Shown piece after piece: positions 22,235 through 31,408 of a DNA stretch of 64,000 nt. The position numbers were made by a program, and so were the translations under genes. Numbering within the stretch: the stretch's first letter is position 1; the number at the start of each line of letters is the position of its first letter. The notes under the pieces were generated by a model, which worked only from the letters and a program-made list of their open reading frames with translations, did not search any database and was not told the origin of the DNA. The DNA is taken from contig JAGUCH010000003.1 in the NCBI GenBank assembly GCA_019096065.1, forward strand, positions 3,410,001 through 3,474,000. Direction: 5' to 3'. Source of the DNA: Paracyclopina nana (taxonomy: Eukaryota; Arthropoda; Copepoda; Cyclopoida; Cyclopettidae).

Positions 22235-22630
22235 TTACAATTTAGCGTTAATATTGACCCTAGCCAGGCTCTTTTCAATGACGTCATGAGGATTATGGAG
22301 GCCTTCGTGGAACTCAGGTCGTCCGAGAACGTCACTGAAGGAAATCACGTCATCGTTGCCTTCCAAGATATCCAACTGAAAGTTGCTTCGTGCAGAGATG
22401 CAGGGGAAATGTCCTACATTGGCCACTGCTCTCTTCTCCATCATCATCTTGAGCGGAGCATGAAGCCCTTGCATCTTGCGCAACTGCTCGCCCCAAGCCT
22501 TTTCTTGATTCTTGGCAAAATGTCGTTCTGACATTTCAATAGGGTGAATAGGCATCATATCGTCAACTTGACGCTTCAAGCCAGTGGCAAGCTTGTCATC
22601 CAGACCAAAATCTGCTTTGATATTGGCCAT
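22235..22630 (-). CDS. POMP: Proteasome maturation protein (POMP/Ump1)
   Basis: Assembly chaperone of the 20S core that guides half-proteasome dimerisation and is degraded when the core matures. The single-exon frame has 131 residues (human 141). Family features are MMPIHPIEMSERHFAKNQEK (human PSHPLELSEKNF), LRKMQGLHAPLKMMMEKRAV (IQGLFAPLKLQMEFKAV), FPCISARSNFQLDILEGNDD (NLSLDVLRGNDE), then ISFSDVLGRPEF. The C-terminal part is diverged. It lies 1.3 kb from PSMD6, separated by the protease homologue. The plus-strand frame across the same bases is a shadow. Confidence 0.93.
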   Translation of the reverse strand: MANIKADFGLDDKLATGLKRQVDDMMPIHPIEMSERHFAKNQEKAWGEQLRKMQGLHAPLKMMMEKRAVANVGHFPCISARSNFQLDILEGNDDVISFSDVLGRPEFHEGLHNPHDVIEKSLARVNINAKL

Positions 22631-23248
22631 TGTTCACAATTCGATTCTTCTGCTTGAAAATGTCTTTTTTGTTTTGCTTTTATTGCCGACTCATAAAGTA
22701 GATCGAAATTAACCTCGATCCAATGACGTAGATGCGTCCAGAACGCTGAGATCTTAGTGCGGGCCCAATCACTACTGCAGGAATAATTATCGCAATAAAC
22801 ATCATTTCATGAGTGATACATTAACTGAATGCAAAGGTTGAACGGAAATAAAATTCGGGGAATGGATTATTAGAAGCAAAAGACTCAATATCTGAAATAA
22901 GTACTGATTCATCTTTCTAAACATATAGACGGGCGCTCATCCGCGCCAGCCCCTAACATTTTAAAAATGAACTGTGCAATTATTTCTTAGGCAAAAAATG
23001 ATTTAGGTGCTTTTGAGCTAAGCGTTCCACTTAGCACTTTTATCTTGGGTCTATAGTCATTTACAGATCCGATGTAATGTTTGACGGAGGAGCTTATTTC
23101 GCTTCTTGAAATGCAAAGCGCACAATACAACACAATTACAATCTAAAGTATAATATTGAACTAAATATGGGGACAATAAATGGCATGATGGGCTTTTTTA
23201 TTCATAGCTAAACCAACTGTGGCTCTAAATACATCTGAAGGAATATAA
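22631..23248. other. Intergenic between POMP and NDUFB2
   Basis: Holds the POMP promoter side and the NDUFB2 3' UTR. AT rich, with no supported frame, RNA gene or repeat array seen. Confidence 0.45.
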
Positions 23249-23823
23249 TCAATCTTCTGGAATTCCCAGCTCTTTGTCTGTGTAGGTAAGGGGATCTCTC
23301 CATGGGTAGTCACCCTAAAAAACAAATGTCATTCCGAAGAAGAGTAAACTTTCAAGCTATGAATGGCTTACCACAACGTGACCCCAGTCTGTGATGCAGA
23401 AAAACAAAATCCACCACCAAAAAAGTGTCATCATTGCTTCAGCAGTCATGGCAATTGATTTCCTGGGCAAATTCACCACCTTCCTGTAGTACACGCTAAA
23501 AAGTAGAATGAAATATGGTTATTCCGCTTTCAAAAGCTGACATTGAATACGTGATAGCAAAAGCTTGCAGCGAAGGCGCAATCTCGCTCCTCAAAATTGA
23601 CAGGGCTGACATCTTTACACGAATATGATGACACCTACCCATGATTCACATCAGGATCTGACGCAGCTCGGAAAGGAATGAAGAAAATGTAGCCCAAAAT
23701 TCCCTTGTGATAGGCAGGGCCAGCAAACTTGGCGGCTGAAGTGGAAAGTTGTCGAGAAGAAAAAGCCGCCAGAAGACTGGGACGACTTGAAATGGCACGA
23801 AGCAAACTACTTCCAGTCGCCAT
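23249..23823 (-). CDS. NDUFB2: Mitochondrial complex I subunit NDUFB2 (AGGG)
   Basis: Accessory subunit in the membrane arm of NADH:ubiquinone oxidoreductase. Three exons (23639-23823, 23372-23495, 23249-23314) give 124 residues. The N-terminus is a mitochondrial presequence rich in Ser, Arg and Ala (MATGSSLLRAISSRPSLLAA). The single TM segment is MTAEAMMTLFWWWILFFCI (human MWFWILWRFWH). The C-terminus DYPWRDPLTYTDKELGIPED matches human FPYPDPSQWTDEELGIPPD, which clinches the identity. Between presequence and VYYRKVVNLPRKS there is an extra segment (GILGYIFFIPFRAASDPDV) that I do not recall in other NDUFB2 proteins. The gene is divergent from the F-box/actin gene. Confidence 0.9.
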
Positions 23824-24199
23824 TTTGTTGACACTAGAGGTTGCGTGACTTTCGAAGCATTTCCTAGAGGTTGGCTGCGAGCTACAATTTCAAAGGCAAC
23901 TTATCACTCTACAATCGAAGTTTTCGACCTATCTAGGCAGAGTTTTAAAGATCCAATCAGTCATTTGCCTAAGAGTTTGTTTTTCCTCCATTAAATTGCA
24001 AAAATTGAGTATGCTTAGGGAAAGGTATAGCTTTTTCTTCCTTTAAAATAGCTTTTCGGTTTACTTTTCGGTCACGTCAATTTCGCGTCAGAATAGATTT
24101 TGTTTACTGCGAAAGAATAACACTTGTTTTTGTACTCTCATTTCATAGTTTGGCAAGTTGAAATGGAAATGTTGCACACATTTGAAATATAACCTCAGA
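23824..24199. promoter_or_regulatory. Divergent promoter region of NDUFB2 and the F-box/actin gene, with a uORF
   Basis: Only 376 bp separate the two start codons. On the plus strand a ten-codon upstream ORF (24163-24192) ends 7 nt before the F-box/actin ATG, so it may reduce translation of that protein. The bases just before the ATG (AACCTCAG) could also be a splice acceptor, in which case the uORF would be intronic. Confidence 0.35.
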
Positions 24200-26375
24200 A
24201 TGGAGTTTAGATATCCATTGACATTTGGCCTTCAGAGGCAAGATTCCAGCTCACTGGACGTGGACGAGGAAGCTGTCAAATTCACTGATCTCCCCATTGA
24301 AATTCATTCAAAAATCCTCTCCTACGTGGACATTTCCGACATCTTGACCTATGCAACTACCTGTAAATTGCTCTATAGGTATGCAGACAGTCAGCAGCTT
24401 TGGAAAATCCAATGGGTAAGCTTTGAATAATAACATCTTCAATTTCAATTGCTAACGGTGTTGCATAGATAAGGCTCAGCCAGAAAACTCCGTTTACCTA
24501 CGTTCCAACTAGTACAATGAGCAATGTTTGCGTCAACTTCAAAGATTCCTGCAGAAGACTGTGGCGTGTCATGGTCTACGAGACAGCCACCTTCGGAGGC
24601 TTAAACCCTGTCAAGTGTTTGAGGTGTCGTGAGTACACCTGCACACCCACCTGCATCGAGGAGCGCACCTGCTCAAAGGTGTCGATCGATATCGGCTCCA
24701 AAATGAGCTGGATTCTATGTGCTAGCTTCACGTTGAAGAGGCATTTGAGCATGATTGCCCTGCCAAAGACGCTTGTGTGCTTTGACTGTGACATGAGCTT
24801 TGACAGGGACGATGTGCACTGTGATTGCAAGCCTAATTTCGTTGGCTATTGCCAAAATCAAAGCATGGCATCCCATTCTGGGCTGGAGTATCGATCGCAG
24901 TCGATAGGCAACCTACAAATCCAGCCCTTTTGTCTGTTTTGCGAAGAGAAACGGGTCAATGCTCTGCTCTGCGAGCGCGAAATTGTCAGATCTACCAAAC
25001 GAAGATACAAGTCAACCTCAGAGGAAGAGTTTCTCAACCATGAAACTTTTCTGCCCCTAAAAAATGGCTATTGCAGGTGATTAGCTTAAAATATTTCCTC
25101 AACTGCATGAGAGGTAACAAAAAGGCTTTTTAAGGGACACTGCAGCTATCCTTGGGGCTGATAATCTCGACCTATTGAGTCCCCATGCTGCCTTTGACAA
25201 CGTTGAGACATTTCCTGTTCTGAAGTCATACCTGTCGCACATCTTGATGCAAGAAAAACGCGTTGACAGCATTCAAGCTCCCAACAGCTCCCTGATTTTA
25301 TCCATCCCCACCAAAATACCACACAGTGTGAAAGAGACACTCCTAAAATTCTTCTTTGAAGAGACCAAAGCCTCCAGAGTGTGTTTGCTGCCCAAAGCTT
25401 TGGCCATTGCTCAACTATTCAATGTAGGGACATGCGTTGTAGTTGACTCTGGCGCCACAAAAACGAGTGTTGATGTGGTCATTGAGGGCAAAGTCGAGGA
25501 GACGCGAAGCCAAAAAATCAACGTTGGAGGCTGGCATGTGTCCCAATTCCTCAAGCAAGCTCTCGATTGGCAAAATCATCACGGAGACTACGCTGTGGTA
25601 GATCAATCTTGATTATCCTGTCTTTCCTTTGTACTTATTCTTTTCGCATGCATTAGACCACTGTGTCCAGTTTGGACACGTCGGCTGTGAAATCCAAGTG
25701 TCGCATCTCATTGAACCTCGATCGTGAGAGCTCCGACCTCAACAAGGGCTTGCTGAAAAATGCGACACAGGCTGTTAGTGAAACGCTTCACATCAAATCT
25801 CAGAGGGACACCCATAGGAAGTTGGAGCTCACGGAAGTCACCCTATCATCAGAGCTGTTCCTGGCACCGGAAATGATGTACTCCAGCCTCGAGTTGCCTG
25901 CAATGGTTGTGGAGGCCACAAAAGATCTGCCTGATCACATTCTCAAGGAGTGTTTCTCTCACATTCTCCTCACAGGTGCATTAGTCATTAGCAATTGCAA
26001 AATAGCACCTTATTCCCTATTTTTTCCATATTTTATTTAAAGGAGGGAACACTGAGTTGAGAGGATTTGACCTGAGATTTTCTCGTGATTTGAGGGAGCT
26101 TTTGCCAGAACACTCACCTATCATCAATGTGTGCAGTTACCCTGGGGGCAACAAATCTCTCAATACAGTCATGGGTGCTCATGCTGTACCTGTTCCTATT
26201 CCCTACGGTAAGAACTGTGTCCTTCTTTTTGCATGAGTGTTGTTATAAAAATTTGCAATCTATTTTAGAAAACATTTTGCATGATCCCGGACGCCCCATA
26301 TGGATGACCAGAGAAGAGTACATCACTTTTGGTAGCCAACGATTAGCCTCTGATCTTCTCGATGAAGAAGGCTAG
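24200..26375 (+). CDS. F-box protein fused to an actin-like (Arp) domain
   Basis: Six exons (24200-24415, 24469-25076, 25135-25597, 25657-25975, 26043-26207, 26269-26375), GT-AG with consistent phases, encode 625 residues. Residues about 24-70 form an F-box (FTDLPIEIHSKILSYVDISD, then LTYATTCKLLYRYADSQQLW). A Cys-rich stretch with CLRC, CFDC, CDC and CLFC pairs follows. The rest is actin fold: VSIDIGSKMSW resembles phosphate loop 1 (about 145), VVVDSGATKTSVDVVIEG is phosphate loop 2 (about 379), LTGGNTELRGF is the adenosine loop (about 536), and PIWMTREEY is the actin C-terminal WISKQEY region. The F-box suggests an SCF ubiquitin-ligase adaptor with the actin fold as target-binding part. That is inference. 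Plant ARP8 has the same F-box plus actin order. Confidence 0.82.
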
Positions 26376-26738
26376 CTGCTTTTAAATATATATATTTTTA
26401 ATGAATGCTCAGAAATGCATCATCTGAGGCAGCTTGCTTTTGATAATTTGTCATACTCTAACAATAATCCGGTTAAAACTACTCTTATGCGTATTAAAAA
26501 AATGTGGCAAAGTGGCTGTTAAGTAGTGTGGCTACTCTAATTTTGGTTGCTTCTATAGCCTCTTTCGAAACGCCCAATTGAACAAAAGAGATTTTGATAA
26601 TGATTTGAGGGAAATTAACATAAATTCTCATTTATCCATTCATACCCATCTGGAACATCTTGAGAAGTCCTAGAGAGAGGGCCACTGAAGAAGTTACACT
26701 ACATCAAAAAAGTGTTTTTATGGCATCGAAGGTATTAA
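26376..26738. other. Intergenic, start of the repeat-rich region
   Basis: AT-rich DNA after the F-box/actin gene up to the TTAA that bounds the inverted-repeat element. It includes the 3' UTR of that gene. Nothing else is recognised. Confidence 0.45.
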
Positions 26739-28213
26739 GAGTGAGAATCCCATAGCAATGCAGAATGACTCTACTGGCTCCGACAGCTTTTCAAAAATCT
26801 TATGGACCATCTTTAGGGGCTACCCCTAGATACTCACTGTACCAAAGGGTTTTTGCCCTCGGACCCCTGGGAGGGGAGATACACCCCCCCAAAGTTTGGA
26901 GAAATTCTTATGTAGTAAAACTTTGGACCCCCCTGGTGGCCACATAAGGCAACCCCCAGATGCTACCAAAACAAAATTTTTTATTATTATTATGATATGT
27001 TGTGAACAATTTTTATTATGGTCATTTTTTGTTTTGGTAGCATCTGGGGGTACTTCCTTAATAAAAGTTTTATGGTTTTTTTGAAAAAATGGTGTTAGTT
27101 GCAAGAATTAAGTTTGTATGTTAAAAAATTCATTTTTCACATCTAAAAATGACATTTTATTATAATTATTGGCTGTGGCAAGCAACTTTCATTTTTACAA
27201 AAATGAGGTTTGATTGCGTTTGAAGATACTTTTATAATAAACATACATCAGTCTTGTTTAAACTTATATATTTGTTAAATGAACTTAAATACATAGAGCT
27301 GAAAATGAAATTTTATTATAAATATGTGGTATATTCAACAACTTTTATTTTTGTCATGATAGTGTTGGATCATTTTTGGGGGCACTTTAACAGTAAATGT
27401 AATAGTTTTTGTCAAATAACTGCCCCTAAAATTGAGAACACCTAAGTATGACAATAATAAAAGTTGCTACTAATGCCCCCTATTTATAATAAAATTTCAT
27501 TTCCAGATCATGCATTTTCATTTTATCACTCATAAACTAAGGTTTTATAATTAAACCATTTTTTTCCAAAAATCCTAAAATGTTTATTGAGGAAGTACCC
27601 CCAGATACTACCAAAACAAAAAATGACCATAATAAAAATTGTTCACAACATATCATAATTATAATAAAATTTCTTTTTTAGGCCATAAATCTGAAGTCTG
27701 TATAACAAAGTTATGTTGGCTAAAATTAGGAAAACTTTGACGGACAATATATGGCTCCAAACAAAAAGGGTCATTTATTTATTCTTTTATTTGAAAGTAC
27801 TAACCTTTGGCTGACTCTGTGCAAAAAATGCAAAAAAATTCATCCGCGGGAAGGTTGCTCAATTTTGCGCCAAAGTTACCCCCTAAAAACAACATATTGC
27901 CCCCTGGAGCACAGTGGGCATGCATGGCGACAACTTTTATCCCATTTCCCAAGAGAGCCTTAGGGGGTATAACAATGCACAAAAAATGGGTAGGTAAAAG
28001 TTGCCTCATGTGGCCACCAGGGGGGTCCAAAGTTTTACTACATAAGAATTTCTCCAAACTTTGGGGGTGTGTATCTCCCCTCCCAGGCGTCCGAGGGCAA
28101 AACCCTTTGGTACAGTGAGTATCTAGGGGTAGCCCCTAAAGATGGTCCATAAGATTTTTGAAAAGCTGTCGGAGCCAGTAGAGTCATTCTGCACTGCTAT
28201 GGGATTCTCACTC
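26739..28213. mobile_element. 1.5-kb inverted-repeat element bounded by TTAA
   Basis: The outer arms, about 26739-26965 and 28000-28213, are near-perfect inverted copies starting GAGTGAGAATCCCATAGCA and running through CTCCGACAGCTTTTCAAAAA and GGCTACCCCTAGATACTCAC. Further inward, 26960-27080 is matched inverted by 27560-27660, so the fold-back is longer but interrupted by about 320 bp of extra sequence (27680-28000). TTAA flanks both ends (26735-26738 and 28214-28217), as in piggyBac-type insertion, although the ends do not start CCC. No transposase frame exists. It is non-autonomous. The inserted part is related to a segment of the 7-kb units. Confidence 0.65.
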
Positions 28214-28392
28214 TTAAAGGCTTAACCTATGGGGACTCTCCAAATTTGCCACTTCAGTCTAAGCCTAAGCTAGCTTTGACGAGCATTTTCCCCATCTGCT
28301 ATACAGTATTTATTCGGTTGTAGGTGACATTAATTTGGGCATAAAATTAACCATTTTTAAAGCATATGTTCGTAGCAGTGGAACTTACACAA

Positions 28393-28590
28393 TGTTGTGA
28401 CCCTACCTTTTTGTATCTACCTTGTTTGATTAGTTGAGAATCTCGCGCTTCTTTTGCTCTGCTCAATAAAAGGTAAAAGGTTCAGTTCGAATCACGCCAT
28501 TACGAAGAAAACATCTTTCTCTTTCATTCTTTTATTTCGTCGTTCATTAGACATATTTTGTGTATTTCATGTTATCATCGTCTTACAACA
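28393..28590 (+). repeat. Candidate LTR of a retroelement
   Basis: The segment begins TGTTGTGACC, contains an AATAAA signal near 28466 followed by pyrimidine-rich sequence, and ends ...CTTACAACA, 2 nt before a TGG-starting primer-site-like motif. A second copy was not found in the window, so the LTR call rests on ends, polyadenylation signal and the following motif. The gag-like frame begins 1.3 kb downstream on the same strand. Confidence 0.35.
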
Positions 28591-28592
28591 TC

Positions 28593-28611
28593 TGGTGCTA
28601 CGTGACCCGGG
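28593..28611 (+). other. Candidate tRNA primer-binding site
   Basis: TGGTGCTACGTGACCCGGG starts with TGG, complementary to a tRNA CCA end, just after the candidate LTR. Such sites prime minus-strand DNA synthesis in LTR retroelements. The complementary tRNA was not identified. Confidence 0.35.
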
Positions 28612-29069
28612 ATCAGAGGCAGCCGTGCCCCACTACCTTATTGTTTTTCTTGGCTAGGTTGAGTTTTCGTCTGACACTTCTGAGTTCTCGTAAATTCAGA
28701 TTCCCATAGAGAACCTGACGGTGTCTGTAGTTGATATCTCGCAAGATCATTCCAGCTAATCTGAAGTACCTTCAAGTTTTCATTTGGAAATCTTAAATGA
28801 GTGAAGTTAAGATTCCTTTGCAGTTACAGCATGTGCAAGAGAACACTTTCTTGTAAGATCAATGTAGCCTATGTTATGTTGAGTTCTCATTGAATGGATG
28901 TGTTTTAACATTTTACATCTTATGTGAACTGCGACTTTGGTCCCGCGAAAACTGCAAAGCCCCCAGAGCGCACTTTGTTTACAATTTTGTCCATTTCCGT
29001 TTCCCTCTGGCCACAAAAGCAACAGATCAAGATTTTTCGTCGGCTAATTGTTAGAATAAAGTAGACGCG

Positions 29070-29450
29070 ATTTTGCCGAAATCAACTCAGAGCTGGCCAT
29101 TTCGCCGAAATCAACTCGTTTGGATTCGAATAAGACAAGCTCAGCTAGGGGCCTTTGACTTTGGCAAAAACTCAGGCTTGGAGACTAGTCAGACTACGAG
29201 CTCGGCGCTGCTGAAATCAACTTGGAGCCGGCGATTTTGGACTATGGGAAAGACAAGTTTGGATTCAAATAACGGAATAAGACAAGCTCAAGGGCCTTGG
29301 ACTTTTAGCAAAAACTCATGCTTGGAGACTACGAGCTTGGCGCTGCTGAAATCAACTCGGAGCCGGCAATTTTGGATTACGGGAAAGACAAGTTTGGATT
29401 TGAATAAGACAAGCTCAGGGGCCTTGGACTTTGGCAGCATAGAAGAATTA
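29070..29450 (+). repeat. Tandem repeat of about 125 bp in the retroelement leader
   Basis: Nearly three imperfect copies of a unit containing GAAATCAACTCGGAGCCGG, GGGAAAGACAAGTTTGGATT, AATAAGACAAGCTCAGGGGCC and GGCAAAAACTC. The copies differ by small indels. A 148-codon frame across it is the translated repeat and is not called as a gene. It lies between the candidate primer site and the first 7-kb unit. The remaining leader (28612-29069, 29451-29742) shows no gene. Confidence 0.65.
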
Positions 29451-29902
29451 AGTGCACAATTATTATTGAGACTACATAAATTACATGAGATAAATTTGAT
29501 ATGCTTGACAAGGCCATAAGGCCTTTATTTTGGTGTTTTTTTCAAAGGTGCAGTTCTCATTTTCCATATGGAGCGGTTCGCTGTCATTGAACAGGTCAGG
29601 ATCTCATATTTTCATGTAAGAAAACCAATGAGAACCAAGAAGCGAGTGTCGGTCCGTCCTGCGAGACGACATAGTTTCACGCAAGAAATCATGCGAGAAC
29701 CCCACCTCTTTTCATAGCCACACTCGTAGTCCAATTCTCGCTAGAAAAGCTAGGTTTCTAGGTACAGTATGTACGTATCCCGGCGAAAAAAATTAAGATC
29801 TTAACCTTGATTCTGACGAGAATCTCACATCGACACTTTCAAAAAGTCCACGAAAATAGGTAGTGGGGTGAGGCTGTCATCGAATCCGGATTAAAATAAA
29901 TT

Positions 29903-31408
29903 ATGCCTAAACAATCGCCTAAAAAGAAAGGGAAAACTCCCTCTGATCAGCCTCCTCTGCGATCTAGTCTACGAACGCAAGGTTTTGCGGCTCCAACAGA
30001 GGAGGAAATTAGGCAGCAAGTAGAGGCTGCAGGTCAGGAACAAGACCCAAGTCAACCTCCTTTAGAGTCTTCAAATGACACTACGGTGTCGATAGTTGAC
30101 CCAAATGCTGGCACAATTGTCGTCACTGATTCCACTGGGCAAGATTGCAGTCTTAGTCAATCGAATACGAATTTGTCTGCGGCCTTTAATTCTACGGCTG
30201 TCAATTCAGCTAATGTGCCTCAACTTAGCTCACAGCTTTCAGCGATTAAAAAGCAAGAAAAAGCGGGCAATGGGAAGTCGAAAGTTTCTCTAGTTTCAAA
30301 GATAAAACAAAGTTATGATGCTCAGTTAGAAATTGACAGAGAATGCATCGCAGCTTTTGGTCAAGTTACGGCCGATTGTGTGGGTTTTCTTAAAAGAGTT
30401 GCTGCAGCTTTTCGACGTAATGAAAATAATGTTACTGTTCTTACGGACTTAGGCCGCGAGGCTTCTGTTCTTATGAATTCTCTTGTACAAGTTGTTCATC
30501 AAACAGAACAGACAGCATCTCTAAGAGTACAACAGAATGTAGGAAAGTCAGCCAAATCGATTATGCAATCCTTGGGAACTCAACAAGGTTCTCTTTTTGA
30601 ACGAAAGGTTTCGCTTTAACTTTTAGGGGATTTGCAAGAAATAGAGGAGTCCATCAATGAAGTTAACAATATTACTTGTCTTTCTGTCTCTCCGGAAAAG
30701 AAACAAGTGCCTGAGAAGGTGTCTTCAGATTTAGAGTCTCAATTAAAGACTTTTTTTGATACTCATCCTCAGTTTCAAGCCCAACCTCCTTCTATGAATA
30801 AGAGGGACACGACTCCGGCAAATGCGAATTGGCAACAAGAAACTGATTTATTTCATACTTGCGCATCCATTGCTTCTGGAGACAAAGAGACTTCGGATGA
30901 CTTTTTGGAGCAATACGTTGACATTAAAGACCGGTTTATTAAAAAATTATGGGACACTGATACTTATTTGCAAGATTTGTCAAAGGGGTCCTTTGATTAT
31001 TTTGAGGACTTAAAATCTTTGGAGCATGAACGCATCTCCTGTTTGCAGCAATGGTCAAAATTTGATGCTAAAGTCTCCTCATCTGTTAAGGACATTTATT
31101 TGGCTCAAAAGTATCGTACGATAATGGAGGTTCGATATGACGTTTTAAAAGCCAACGATATTGATGCTACGCTGTTTTGGGCTAATGTTCATTCGAATCC
31201 GGACGCGAGTCCGGAAACAGTTCCAAGGTTTGACCCTTCCGTTCCTCTACCTAATACTTCTAAACTGAATTCATCATTCAATCAGCCCTCTTTTTTAAAC
31301 TGGTCTGCTCCTTCCTTTGTCCCCCAAGATCGAAAGAAAGTTACTTTTCAAGCGAAAGGTGATGATGATCAAGGAGTACCTCGCGGTAAGATTTTTCTTT
31401 TGTTCTGA
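29903..31408 (+). pseudogene. Gag-like reading frame with one in-frame stop, copy 1
   Basis: Block 1 (29903-30619, 238 codons) and block 2 (30620-31408) are in the same frame, separated by a single TAA after ERKVSL. The N-terminus is basic (MPKQSPKKKGKTPSDQPP), then Ser/Thr/Gln-rich, then helical (KIKQSYDAQLEIDREC, VGFLKRVAAAFRRN). Block 2 is largely helical and charged (DDFLEQYVDIKDRFIKKLWD) with a Pro/Ser-rich end. No zinc knuckle, protease, reverse transcriptase or integrase is seen. It is called gag-like from position after the candidate LTR and primer site and from composition, not from a named domain. Block 2 ends at or just after a GTAAGA donor-like site. Readthrough of the TAA is possible. 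Confidence 0.5.

Noticed and set aside
29073-29519. 148-codon frame in the retroelement leader
   Set aside because: Direct translation of the 125-bp tandem repeat, with no independent coding evidence.
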